From Chloroflexota bacterium (GTDB lineage Bacteria > Chloroflexota > Anaerolineae > Anaerolineales > Villigracilaceae), in NCBI GenBank assembly GCA_016234495.1, contig JACRBI010000045.1, forward strand, positions 55,291 through 119,290: a stretch of DNA of 64,000 bases, in the 5' to 3' direction. Positions 49,146 to 57,354 of the stretch are shown in pieces (position 1 is the stretch's first letter; each line of letters begins with the position of its first letter). The notes below the pieces were generated by a model that saw only the letters and a list, made by a program, of their open reading frames with translations, was not told the origin of the DNA and searched no databases. The translations under genes were made by a program, and so were the position numbers.

Positions 49146-49879
49146 AACATCACCTGTCCATATGAAAATGATGGGATGAGATTCGCAACTGCCAGCCCGC
49201 GTAAAACAGTTTGAACAGCGAACAGCATCAGCAGGATCGCCGCAACGGATTGGAGTCTTCCACGCAGTTTGGGACTGAGCAAATTCGCGGCGAGGCCGAA
49301 CCCGAGCAGGGTCGGCACAGTTCCGAGTCCGAACGAGAGCATGGTCAATGCTCCGCCCCAGAAAGTTCCCACCCGTGCGGCGAGAACCAGCATCGCGAAG
49401 ACCAATCCGCAGGGAAGGAAGCCCCACAGAATACCGAGAGTCAGCGTGGAAATAAAACTGCGTTTACCGAAAAGCCCGCGCATGCGCGTCATGGGTGTAT
49501 TGCCTTTCGTCAGCGAAAGCAGTGTCGCTTCGATGGGCGGGAGGATGCCCATTAAACTGAGCGAAACCAGCAGCATGACGATGCCCACGATGACCGAGAA
49601 CGCGCCCTGCCAGCCCATCATCCCGCCGGCCTGGTCGAGGAGCGAACCCGCCAGCCCGATCAATGCGCCAAAGAAGGTGTACGTGGTGATGCGCCCAAGA
49701 TGCAGCGGCAGAAAACTTCCGATGCGCGCAAGCAGGCCGGGTTGAGGCGCACCCGCAGGAGTCTGCGCCGCCTGCCGCGCGGAATAGATCGCGACGATCC
49801 CTCCACACATGCCGAGGCAGTGACCGAAACTGCTGATGATGCCTGTAACGAAGGCAAGCGCCAGATTACTGAGCAGCAT
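49139..49879 (-). CDS. TauE/SafE-like DsbD_2 membrane protein
   Basis: 246 aa, about six membrane helices. The N-terminal SSFGHCLGMCGGIVAIYSA motif is the signature of the DsbD_2/urease-accessory UreH-like transmembrane group. Members cluster with copper handling and cytochrome oxidase assembly genes. LTLGILWGFLPCGLVFAMLVLAA repeats a related Pro-Cys motif in the second half. The gene lies between FixH-like and CcoI-type proteins, so copper delivery is the best guess. Confidence 0.82.
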   Translation of the reverse strand: MLLSNLALAFVTGIISSFGHCLGMCGGIVAIYSARQAAQTPAGAPQPGLLARIGSFLPLHLGRITTYTFFGALIGLAGSLLDQAGGMMGWQGAFSVIVGIVMLLVSLSLMGILPPIEATLLSLTKGNTPMTRMRGLFGKRSFISTLTLGILWGFLPCGLVFAMLVLAARVGTFWGGALTMLSFGLGTVPTLLGFGLAANLLSPKLRGRLQSVAAILLMLFAVQTVLRGLAVANLIPSFSYGQVMLW

Positions 49880-49884
49880 GTCCG

Positions 49885-50394
49885 TTACAATCCCAAATCA
49901 AAGAAAACGGATTGGGTTTCAGCGCCGCGTGTGATGATCACTTCGATGCGCCACCAACCGCGCATGGTGTAATAACCGGCTGCGTGATATTGGCCGTTGG
50001 CAACAAATTCCATGGACGGCTGGTTGGAAGGCATTCTCATCGCAGGCATGGTCAGGTCAAGGCTGATGGACGCGTCGTTGATTACCTGACCGTTGGCATC
50101 GAGCAGCGTGACATCAAAATCACCCTGTCCCACACTTGGCGGATAGGGATTCAGCGCAAGCAAAACGATCAGGTCACCTGATTTTTGCGCAGCGGTGCCT
50201 TTTGCCAATTCACCCGTGACGGAGGTCACATCTGCTGATGGGGAAATCTGCTCTCCGTCTGCCGAGACGGCCATCAGTTCAATTTGTTCTCCGCCGCCCA
50301 TCATGCGGGCGCGCATCCTGCTGATTGTAAACATCGCAAATACCGCAAGCACAACCAAAACCGCAATGGCGATCAACCCTGTTTTCTTCGTCAT
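49885..50394 (-). CDS. FixH/YtkA-like exported protein
   Basis: 169 aa. N-terminal membrane anchor (GLIAIAVLVVLAVFAMFTI), then an extracytoplasmic beta domain of FixH/YtkA type: GDFDVTLLDANGQVINDASISLDLTMPAMRMPSNQPSMEFV, with several Met residues that could hold copper, and GWWRIEVIITRG. First gene of the three-gene set FixH-SafE-metal-binding protein, a pattern like the accessory genes of copper-containing oxidases. No oxidase subunit is in the window. Confidence 0.78.
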   Translation of the reverse strand: MTKKTGLIAIAVLVVLAVFAMFTISRMRARMMGGGEQIELMAVSADGEQISPSADVTSVTGELAKGTAAQKSGDLIVLLALNPYPPSVGQGDFDVTLLDANGQVINDASISLDLTMPAMRMPSNQPSMEFVANGQYHAAGYYTMRGWWRIEVIITRGAETQSVFFDLGL

Positions 50395-50435
50395 TTAATA
50401 ATCTCCTGTTTTTTGACTCTCTGTGAATTGCCGTG

Positions 50436-50532
50436 ACGCTTCGCGTTGTACACGGACGCTTCGCGCACGGACGGCATGGAAAGACTTTTAAATCTGCTCT
50501 TTTCCGTGTTTCCCGTGAAATCCGTGTACGAA
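50436..50532. repeat. TACACGGA-type inverted repeat
   Basis: TTGTACACGGACGCTTCGCG with the complementary CCCGTGAAATCCGTGTACGA. The spacer 50395-50785 also holds a hairpin at 50731. Confidence 0.5.
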
Positions 50533-50730
50533 AAATGCGATTCCTAATGACCTTGTTTTTTGTGAACAAGACCGAAGCATATCACGGACTTGTTAAACTT
50601 TCTGTAAAGGTGATTTAAAGATGCAATAAAGGATTCAAGGTTATAAAACGAGAAAGGTCAGGTTCAAGACATCTCAAATATAAGATAGAATGAAAACAGC
50701 TTAGCCAGTCTTTGCCGGCTGTTTAAGTCA

Positions 50731-50765
50731 GACCCCTGTTTTTGCCTCGCCGCTGGACAGGGGTC
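50731..50765 (-). terminator. GACCCCTGT / ACAGGGGTC hairpin downstream of pullulanase
   Basis: Nine-base arms at 50731-50739 and 50757-50765, 20 bases beyond the pullulanase stop. The U-run is weak. GTCAGACCCCTGT-type repeats are widespread, so a repeat identity is possible too. Confidence 0.5.
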
Positions 50766-50785
50766 GATTTGTTTTATCAAATTGC

Positions 50786-53700
50786 TTAAGCCTTTCGTCT
50801 TCTCCTCAGGAAAAATGCGATTCCAGATATGGCAATGACCACGCCGAGGATGGTGGCCAGTGTGAAGTTTGAACCAGAATTTTCAGGGGATGGCTCGGCA
50901 GTTTCTGCGGGGAGCGGGTCTGCGAGAACAAACACGGCAGTAGTGCGGGCTGGGATGTTGAAGGTGTTGTTCGTGAAAGAAGCGCTCTTCGCAATTGTGT
51001 CCACTGAGTTTTGCTGAATGGCGTGCAAGGCATAATCTTTTTCGCTGAACGAAGCATCGCTGAATGCGACCGCGTCCGGGCGGGCGTTGAACAGCACCAT
51101 GATCTCTTGAACATTCGCATCCAATCCAACCGCATCATTCAAGCGCAGGACGATCAGGCCGGGGACTTGCTCCGTGCCAGTGTTGAGGAATGAAACGGAC
51201 TGCTTGATCTGCTCCCCGGTTTGCAGGCGGAAGAGCGGCGAACTCTTGCGGATGCCCAGATATTCGCGGAAAACTGCCGAGGCTGATTCAATGTCTGCTT
51301 GAGCAGGAGCAAGTTTCGGGTCGGCAAGAAGCGGCTTGTAAATTTCCCATTGACCCGTGCCTTCGAGCGGAAGTCCCACACCCCAGTTGTTCGATACGTA
51401 AGTCCAATCCAATTTGTTGTACCAATCACCAGAGTTGTACGAGTTGGTGTCAAGCGACTTCGAGCGCAGGATGTCATCGCCCGCGTGAAAAAACGGAATG
51501 CCCTGACTGAACATGACGAGGCTGAGCGCGAGGTTGTTCATGCGGATGCGGTCGGCAAGGCTCGCATCGACAGGCGCTTTGATTTGAATGGCGTCGAAGA
51601 GAGTCTGGTTGTCGTGCGCTGAAACATAAACAATATTTTCCTGCGGGTCGGCAGTGTAACCAGCGGCGACTTTGCCATAGAGCACCAAATTGGCGGGCAC
51701 AGAATCGCCATTGGCGCGTGTGATCTCATAGTCGGCAAGGTTGGCGGCAAGGCCGAGGCGAATCCAATCAGTGTAGGAGTTGAGTTTGTCAAGTTGATCT
51801 TTGGGTGTGCGCTTTTCATTGTCGTTGGCGCTGAAGAATAAACCGGTGGTGAATCCCTGCTCGCGCGGATCGTTGAATGGGTTGCCGCCGCGCGCGGCGT
51901 CGCGCAGGCGGTCATTGAACACGCCGATACCTGTTCCGGCGATATTGAGTTGAGTTGCGTTTTGGCCGCGCGCATTATTGGCAACTTCTCCAAAGTCCCA
52001 GCCTTCGCCATAAATGTAAATGGACTTGCCGTCCACGCCGTCCTTTTCGAGGGTGAGCGCATCAAGTGCGGCGCGCACGGCTTTCATATCTTCGAGCATG
52101 TGATGACCCATCAGGTCAAAACGGAAACCGTCCACTTTGTATTCCGTGGCCCATGTGACGACCGAGTCGATCATCAACTTGCGCATCATCTCATGTTCGG
52201 TGGCGGTGTTCTGGCAGCAGGTGGATTTCTCAACGCTGCCTTCATTATTGAGGCGGTGATAATAACCGGGCACAACTTTATCCAACACGGAGTTGGCACT
52301 TTGTCCGCTGGCGTTGGTGTGGTTGTAGACAACGTCCATCACAACGCGCAGACCATTTTGATTAAGCGATTGAATCATTTCGCGGAATTCAACGATGCGC
52401 CCTGTTCCGTTTGGATCGGTGGCGTAACTGCCTTCGGGTGTAGTGTAGTGGAGCGGGTCGTAACCCCAGTTGAATCCGTCTGCGCCGGTGATGACGCTGA
52501 CCGTTTTGGACTGCTCATTCGAGTCGGGCGGATATGATGCGAGCTGGGTTTCATCGACATTCTTCCAGGTGGATTTATCTTCATTGACGCTGGCGATGTC
52601 AAAGACTGGTAAAAGATGAATGTGAGTCAAACCAGCCTGCGCCAACTTTATCAGATGTTTCATTCCATTTGAATCTTTGACCGTGAAGGCTTTATAAGTG
52701 CCGCGTAATTCTTCAGGGACGGTTCGGTCGCTGATGCTAAAGTCACGGATGTGCAATTCGTAGAGGACCATGTCTTCGGGCGCAGCGAGAGCGGGTTTCG
52801 CAGTTTCATCCCAGCCCTGTGGTTTGAGATTCGCATCCGTCAAATCCACGATCTGGCTGCGCTTGCTGTTCATCGAAAGGCTGAGCGAGTACGGGTCGGT
52901 GACGAGGTTGGTTTCGATCTTTCCAGTGGACGGCACATAGACTGTCACTTCATACAAGTAGAATTTTCCGTTCCAGTTTTCATCGCCGTTGATGCTCCAC
53001 ACACCAGTTGTTGAATCCCATTGCATGGGAAGTTTTTTTGCAGAGATTGAATCAGCCGTATCAAAAAGATTCAACGTGACCGACTGCGCTGTCGGCGCCC
53101 AGACTCGCAAGGTCGGCGCAGATGATTCGAATGTCACACCCAATGAGCCTTCATATTGATACAGATCATCCAGCACGCCGGGGATTTGCACTCCGCTTAC
53201 ATCCACCACTTTGCCGTTCGCATCGCGGACGAGAACAGCTACCTGCCCCTTGAGCGCATCTTTCTCCGCGCCCCAATCTGCTTCGCCGACTGTGAGAGCG
53301 GTGAACGCCCCAAGATGCGGAAACTGATGGATGATCTCAGCCTTTGCGCCGCTCTTGACATAGGTCAGCGGAATCTCGGTGCCATTCTTGATTCCGTCTG
53401 CGCTGAGTTCAAGCGCGGCATCGGGAGAGTAAAACAAAGAATATGTATATTTCGGCGAGCCGACCACATTCCACAGGATGGTGTCCCTGCTGACCCAATG
53501 CGCGCGCAGTTTGGAGAGACTGCCCTTCGGCGCGCCTTCTGTGCTGATGATGGTTTCTTTTTTCACGCTGTCATATCCAAAATAAATTTCGTCGCCATCG
53601 GCTCTGACAGTAAACTGCTGTGCCTCGCCGATCTTGTTGTTCGAGTCTTCATTCAATGTAAATGTCGCAGAGTATGTCCCCGCCTTGAGTGAGTTCGTGA

Positions 53701-54241
53701 CGAATCCCATTGCGCCGCTTCCCTCGGGGTCTTGAAGCCACGAACGCAGGCAGGATGCATCATCGTTTTTTGCGCATCCCAATTGTTGTTGGAAGTTGCC
53801 GGTCACCACCACGATGGGTGTGTTGAAACTATCTGTGATCCAGTGAGTCTTATGGTCATAATAAAACTTTACCTGTGTCGGCTCAGTGACAAGCAGGGGA
53901 ATATCCGCGCCGCCGCCCGAGGCATTCAGCCCATAGTTTTCACCCCAACTGCCGTTGAGCGCCGCCTTGTAGCGCGGACCTCTCTTATCGGCATCGTTGG
54001 CTGGCTGAATTTCATACGTTCCCTGCCAAATGTCATCTTCGAGGTCATAGGTCAATTGGGTGTTTTCGCAGTCAGGCTGCCACTCGCCGGAGCATCCCAA
54101 TTCATCCTGATGCGTGCCGGGGATGTTGACCGAATCAGGACTGGGTGTAGATTGTGCCTGCACAGCAGAAGCAAACACGGGTGAGAAAGATGCGGTCAAA
54201 ATCGCGCAGACCACGAGGATGTGCAGTATGTTTTTTCGCAT
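50786..54241 (-). CDS. pulA: pullulanase type I, secreted and membrane anchored
   Basis: 1151 aa. Signal peptide (MRKNILHILVVCAILTASFS, cleavage near AQA), N-terminal starch-binding/X25-like domains to about residue 340, a CBM48-like module with PTLRVWAPTAQSVTL, and a GH13_14 catalytic domain. Active-site regions: DVVYNHTNASG, GFRFDLMGHH (nucleophile Asp), IYGEGWDFGE (acid Glu) and YVSAHDN. The C terminus is a Ser/Glu linker, one membrane helix (LATILGVVIAISGIAFFL) and RRRRKA, so it is displayed on the surface. Cleaves alpha-1,6 bonds in glycogen, pullulan and starch. Confidence 0.93.
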   Translation of the reverse strand: MRKNILHILVVCAILTASFSPVFASAVQAQSTPSPDSVNIPGTHQDELGCSGEWQPDCENTQLTYDLEDDIWQGTYEIQPANDADKRGPRYKAALNGSWGENYGLNASGGGADIPLLVTEPTQVKFYYDHKTHWITDSFNTPIVVVTGNFQQQLGCAKNDDASCLRSWLQDPEGSGAMGFVTNSLKAGTYSATFTLNEDSNNKIGEAQQFTVRADGDEIYFGYDSVKKETIISTEGAPKGSLSKLRAHWVSRDTILWNVVGSPKYTYSLFYSPDAALELSADGIKNGTEIPLTYVKSGAKAEIIHQFPHLGAFTALTVGEADWGAEKDALKGQVAVLVRDANGKVVDVSGVQIPGVLDDLYQYEGSLGVTFESSAPTLRVWAPTAQSVTLNLFDTADSISAKKLPMQWDSTTGVWSINGDENWNGKFYLYEVTVYVPSTGKIETNLVTDPYSLSLSMNSKRSQIVDLTDANLKPQGWDETAKPALAAPEDMVLYELHIRDFSISDRTVPEELRGTYKAFTVKDSNGMKHLIKLAQAGLTHIHLLPVFDIASVNEDKSTWKNVDETQLASYPPDSNEQSKTVSVITGADGFNWGYDPLHYTTPEGSYATDPNGTGRIVEFREMIQSLNQNGLRVVMDVVYNHTNASGQSANSVLDKVVPGYYHRLNNEGSVEKSTCCQNTATEHEMMRKLMIDSVVTWATEYKVDGFRFDLMGHHMLEDMKAVRAALDALTLEKDGVDGKSIYIYGEGWDFGEVANNARGQNATQLNIAGTGIGVFNDRLRDAARGGNPFNDPREQGFTTGLFFSANDNEKRTPKDQLDKLNSYTDWIRLGLAANLADYEITRANGDSVPANLVLYGKVAAGYTADPQENIVYVSAHDNQTLFDAIQIKAPVDASLADRIRMNNLALSLVMFSQGIPFFHAGDDILRSKSLDTNSYNSGDWYNKLDWTYVSNNWGVGLPLEGTGQWEIYKPLLADPKLAPAQADIESASAVFREYLGIRKSSPLFRLQTGEQIKQSVSFLNTGTEQVPGLIVLRLNDAVGLDANVQEIMVLFNARPDAVAFSDASFSEKDYALHAIQQNSVDTIAKSASFTNNTFNIPARTTAVFVLADPLPAETAEPSPENSGSNFTLATILGVVIAISGIAFFLRRRRKA

Positions 54242-54398
54242 GAAAAGTCTCCGGGGTATAAAAATCTTGCTGCGTGGATTCTACTTCATGGAGATAAATT
54301 TCCGCACCACTTCTGCGGCCAGCTTTTCCCGCGCCTGTACGGCTGACCGTTTCGCACCGGGTATCCATACATGAACGCCGGGGTTATATCATCATGAA

Positions 54399-54404
54399 TA
54401 TAAT
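54399..54404 (+). promoter_or_regulatory. -10 box of the 305-aa gene
   Basis: TATAAT about 36 nt before the ATG. No clear -35. Confidence 0.35.
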
Positions 54405-54439
54405 CGCAGGCCAAAAGGTTTCCATCACCAAGGAGAACG

Positions 54440-55357
54440 ATGAAGAAAATTCTCTCGATCAGCGTAGGATCATCTTCGCGTGACCACACCACGCGATATA
54501 ACTTTCTGGGGCAGGAGTGTGAACTCTCGCGTCAGGGCACGGATGGAGATTTCGACAAGGCAGTGCAGCGTTATGCCGATATGGACGGTAAAGTGGATGC
54601 GTTCGGCGTGGGCGGTGTGGAATTCTTTCTGCGCGTTGGCAAGCGGCGCTACTACTTTCGTGATGTCAGCCGCATCCGCCGCGCGGTGAAGATCAGCAAG
54701 ATCGGCGACGGTAATGGGGTGAAAGGTTTGCTTGAACGGCGTGCCTTTCAGGCCCTTGAAAAACATCTCAATGAAAAAGAGAACAAGACCCTCAAAGGTA
54801 TGCCCGCCCTTTTGACGACAGCCGTGGACCGTTACGGGATGGGTGAGGCGATGTACGATGCGGGACTCGATCTGACGATTGGCGATCTCATGTTTACGCT
54901 TGGGATTCCCATCGCAGTCAAGAAATTGTCCACGGTGCGCGTCCTCGCGGCTGCGCTCCTGCCCGCCATCACCAATATGCCTTTTTCATGGTTCTATGCC
55001 CTCGGCGCGGAACAGGACAAGCCGCCTCAATCCAAATGGGATAAATACTACAAGCAGGCTGCCGTCCTTGGCGGGGACTTCATTCAGATTCGCCAGTACA
55101 TGCCCGATGACCTGACGGGAAAGATTATCGTCACCAACACGACTACATCGAAAAACGTGGAAGAGTTGAGGAAGCGCAACCTGCATATCCTTGTCACTGT
55201 CACACCGCGGCTGGAGGGGCGCAGTTTCGGCACCAATGTGATGGAGGCGACTCTTCTGGCGTTAATGGACAAGTCCGAAGCCAATGCCACTGACGCCGAC
55301 TTCCTGGACTTGATCGAGCGCATCCCCCTTGAACCAAATATCGAGGTTCTGAATTAG
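54440..55357 (+). CDS. conserved protein, database name quinate 5-dehydrogenase (uncertain)
   Basis: 305 aa. MKKILSISVGSSSRDH, DAFGVGGVEFFLRVGKRRYYFRD and KIIVTNTTTSKNVEELRKRNLHILVTVTP resemble Chloroflexota proteins that I recall being labelled quinate 5-dehydrogenase. I see no usual shikimate/quinate dehydrogenase motif, so the label may be wrong. AAGGAG is six bases before the ATG. Cytoplasmic in style. Neighbours (pullulanase, nucleotidyltransferase pair) do not help. Treat as a conserved hypothetical. Confidence 0.6.
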   Translation: MKKILSISVGSSSRDHTTRYNFLGQECELSRQGTDGDFDKAVQRYADMDGKVDAFGVGGVEFFLRVGKRRYYFRDVSRIRRAVKISKIGDGNGVKGLLERRAFQALEKHLNEKENKTLKGMPALLTTAVDRYGMGEAMYDAGLDLTIGDLMFTLGIPIAVKKLSTVRVLAAALLPAITNMPFSWFYALGAEQDKPPQSKWDKYYKQAAVLGGDFIQIRQYMPDDLTGKIIVTNTTTSKNVEELRKRNLHILVTVTPRLEGRSFGTNVMEATLLALMDKSEANATDADFLDLIERIPLEPNIEVLN

Positions 55358-55406
55358 CTATTGAAACCAGTTTTAGATTTTCCACCATAGCGGATTGCGG
55401 AGCATC

Positions 55407-55426
55407 CCTCACGACCTCATCATTCC
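55407..55426. repeat. 20-bp direct repeat, left copy
   Basis: CCTCACGACCTCATCATTCC, identical to 56498-56517 on the other side of the nucleotidyltransferase pair. The preceding 20 bases are also similar. Confidence 0.8.
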
Positions 55427-55501
55427 TGAAGAGCAAGGATGAATGATGAATGCAGAAGGATGAATTTTTGCCCATTTGCAGAAAAAAGCCCATCGCGGAG
55501 T

Positions 55502-55558
55502 CTCCCCTAAATTCCGCACTTTGGAATTTGGGGGAGATGTCCAGCGGACAGAAGGGGT
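55502..55558. repeat. family B palindrome (intergenic)
   Basis: CTCCCCTAAATTCC (55502-55515) and GGAATTTGGGGGAG (55523-55536), followed by ATGTCCAGCGGACAGAAGGG. The spacer 55358-55677 holds this, the direct repeat and a promoter, but no gene. Confidence 0.7.
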
Positions 55559-55661
55559 GAAAATGGACTCCCAGCTTATTCGCCCTCAATTCTTCCCACA
55601 CGCTTCGCAGTTTTCTCGGCGGGGGTCATCTCGCGGCACAGTTCTTTAGGCAATCGGCAGG

Positions 55662-55670
55662 TGCTATAAT
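55662..55670 (+). promoter_or_regulatory. extended -10 promoter of the nucleotidyltransferase pair (leaderless)
   Basis: TGCTATAAT, seven bases before the ATG at 55678. Confidence 0.55.
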
Positions 55671-55677
55671 TGACCTC

Positions 55678-55902
55678 ATGGACGCAAATTTCGATATCAA
55701 GCTTTATCGCGAGCGTTGGAAAGCCGTCGAAGAAATCGAACGGCAGGAGTTGCGCGCCTCTACAGTTCAGACCAATTGGCGTCAATTGAACTCCATCTTG
55801 CGTCGCTCTATTCGCCTTGAATTGCATCGCGGGGATGATGACGGGGAAATGGAAATCTTCAAACGTTGGACAATATTAAGAAATCACTATGAATCAGCCT
55901 GA
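55678..55902 (+). CDS. small helical protein, partner of the nucleotidyltransferase
   Basis: 74 aa, mostly charged and helical: FDIKLYRERWKAVEEIERQELRASTVQTNWRQLNSIL. I do not recognise a family. It overlaps the next gene by 14 bases and is the first gene of the pair, as in toxin-antitoxin or MNT/HEPN-type couples, but no HEPN motif is visible. The -10 box is seven bases from the ATG, so the transcript may be leaderless. Confidence 0.55.
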   Translation: MDANFDIKLYRERWKAVEEIERQELRASTVQTNWRQLNSILRRSIRLELHRGDDDGEMEIFKRWTILRNHYESA

Positions 55903-56464
55903 AGGAATTGAACCTTTTCTTGAGCCTTTAGAGTCTTTGCAGAGGCTTCTTTCACGTTTTAATGAGCGCGGAGTCATTATCGGCGGAGCGGCTGTCAGTA
56001 TTCTGGGAAAAGCGCGTTACACCGAAGACATTGACGCGATGTTCCTGCTATCGATCAAAGATATTCCGCAGTTATTGGAAGCAGCAAGTAAAGAGGGGAT
56101 TGAGCCTCGAATTGACAATGCCGCCGAGTTTGCCAGGAAAAGTCGAGTCGTTCTCCTAAAGCATGTGATTTCAAATACCAATATTGACCTGTCTCTTGGC
56201 GTCCTGCCGTTCGAGCAGGAGATGGTTGAACGCAGTGTGGTTCATCAAGTTGATGCTGCATTACAACTCCGCTTGCCCACACCCGAAGACTTGATCATCC
56301 TTAAGGCAATCGCACACCGTCCAAAAGATATGGAAGATATTCGTATTCTTGCGGACAAGTACACCAATCTGGACATCCCCCGCATTGAGAAGTGGGTCAA
56401 ACAATTCGCGGACGTTCTGGAAATGCCTTCACTGTGGGATGATATTGCGGGCATTCTCAAGTAA
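55889..56464 (+). CDS. nucleotidyltransferase-fold protein (AbiEii/DUF6036-like)
   Basis: 191 aa. Pol-beta-type nucleotidyltransferase: ERGVIIGGAAVSILGKARYTEDIDAMF contains the GG and the D-x-D (Asp47 and Asp49) that bind metal and nucleotide. RLPTPEDLIILKAIAHRPKDMEDI is the conserved helix after the core, as in AbiEii/DUF6036 proteins. Such proteins act in type IV or MNT toxin-antitoxin systems, adding NMP to a target. The 14-bp overlap with the small upstream gene and the flanking direct repeats fit a mobile two-gene cassette. Confidence 0.75.
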   Translation: MNQPEGIEPFLEPLESLQRLLSRFNERGVIIGGAAVSILGKARYTEDIDAMFLLSIKDIPQLLEAASKEGIEPRIDNAAEFARKSRVVLLKHVISNTNIDLSLGVLPFEQEMVERSVVHQVDAALQLRLPTPEDLIILKAIAHRPKDMEDIRILADKYTNLDIPRIEKWVKQFADVLEMPSLWDDIAGILK

Positions 56465-56497
56465 TTCTTTTATCTCCCCCACCACTGCGGACATGTT

Positions 56498-56517
56498 CCT
56501 CACGACCTCATCATTCC
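56498..56517. repeat. 20-bp direct repeat, right copy
   Basis: CCTCACGACCTCATCATTCC, as at 55407-55426. The two copies frame the nucleotidyltransferase pair. Confidence 0.8.
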
Positions 56518-56530
56518 ACCCCCACCCGTC

Positions 56531-56616
56531 CTCCCCCAAATCCGACATTGAGACTTTCAATAATTATCCAAACTTTATATTGTCGTATTTGGGGGAGGTG
56601 CCGAAGGCGGAGGGGG
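56531..56616. repeat. family B palindrome (intergenic)
   Basis: CTCCCCCAAAT (56531-56541) and ATTTGGGGGAG (56587-56597), then GTGCCGAAGGCGGAGGGGG. Between the nucleotidyltransferase and vsr. Confidence 0.7.
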
Positions 56617-56698
56617 TAACGGACACGCCGATCAATCACGCCAATCAGGGAGAGGTCCCTCAACACCGCGAACCACTACGCCCATCGGATTCTTCCCC

Positions 56699-57106
56699 CT
56701 AAAACAGCCTGCTCAACTTGGCAGCAACCTTCTCTGGAAACTTCAACTCGTGCTCCCAAACGCGGACAACTCGCCACCCCAATTTTCTCAATTCGCGAGC
56801 AACAAATTGATCTCTGTCTTTGTTTGCTTGTAACTTCTTCGCCCAAAATTCCTGATTGTTCTTTGGGAGATTGGAATGCTTCGGCAGCGGACATCCATGC
56901 CAGAAACAGCCATCCACGAATAAAGCAATTTTCTGTGCAGGAAAAACAAAATCAGGCTTGCCCAACACAGCCTGATTTCTTCGCCAACCTGAAATGTGAT
57001 TTTTTCGCAGAATTTGAATCATTGCCAGTTCCGTATCTTTGTTCCCCTTTCCTTTGATACGAGACATAACATCCGAGCGTTTTTCTTTGGTAAAAACGTC
57101 AGGCAT
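56699..57106 (-). CDS. vsr: very-short-patch repair endonuclease Vsr
   Basis: 135 aa. Repairs T:G mismatches arising from deaminated 5-methylcytosine. Matches Vsr over its length: DVFTKEKRSDVMSRIKGKGNKDTELA (metal Glu at about residue 26), KPDFVFPAQKIALFVDGCFWHGC with the catalytic Asp52 and the conserved FWH, and NKDRDQFVARELRKLGWRVVRVWEHEL. The E. coli His64 equivalent is Asp65, as in many Vsr relatives. It is the last gene of the GHKL-methylase operon, eight bases after the 76-aa gene, and its start has no ribosome binding site, so it is translationally coupled. Confidence 0.92.
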   Translation of the reverse strand: MPDVFTKEKRSDVMSRIKGKGNKDTELAMIQILRKNHISGWRRNQAVLGKPDFVFPAQKIALFVDGCFWHGCPLPKHSNLPKNNQEFWAKKLQANKDRDQFVARELRKLGWRVVRVWEHELKFPEKVAAKLSRLF

Positions 57107-57114
57107 TTTTCAAT

Positions 57115-57345
57115 TTACGATTTCCAAATTCTGCCGTTATATGAAATTCTGGCAACTTGTTTTCTGTTTTTTGAAACTTGACCGCCAACCCAATTACCAG
57201 CACCCAAATTGAAGTCTCCAATATACTTACGGCACTTCAATGAAGCTTCCTTCAAAGATTTTACAGTGATATATCGAGTTGGCGCAGGCGAAAACCATTC
57301 ATCATGGTCAGGGTTGGGAACAGAAGCAAGTTTTAAATGCAACAT
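57115..57345 (-). CDS. 76-aa protein between methylase and Vsr
   Basis: Small basic protein with beta-strand pattern: MLHLKLASVPNPDHDEWFSP, then SLKEASLKCRKYIGDFNLG and KNRKQVARISYNGRIWKS. I do not recognise a family, but the late RISYNGRIW segment recalls small uncharacterised proteins near phage or defence genes. AAGGAG is six bases before the ATG and overlaps the methylase stop. It is kept between dcm and vsr with only 8-9 base gaps, so it was probably maintained as part of the system. A DNA-binding or regulatory role is a guess. Confidence 0.6.
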   Translation of the reverse strand: MLHLKLASVPNPDHDEWFSPAPTRYITVKSLKEASLKCRKYIGDFNLGAGNWVGGQVSKNRKQVARISYNGRIWKS

Positions 57346-57354
57346 TTCAACTCC

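Noticed and set aside
51950..52537. 195-codon frame opposite the pullulanase catalytic domain
   Set aside because: Antisense shadow of a conserved GH13 domain.
53156..53692. 178-codon frame opposite the pullulanase gene
   Set aside because: Pullulanase reading frame is complete with all active-site regions; the antisense frame has no start signal.
54440..55357. Naming the 305-aa gene as a true quinate dehydrogenase
   Set aside because: The usual dehydrogenase motifs are not visible; only the remembered database label supports it.
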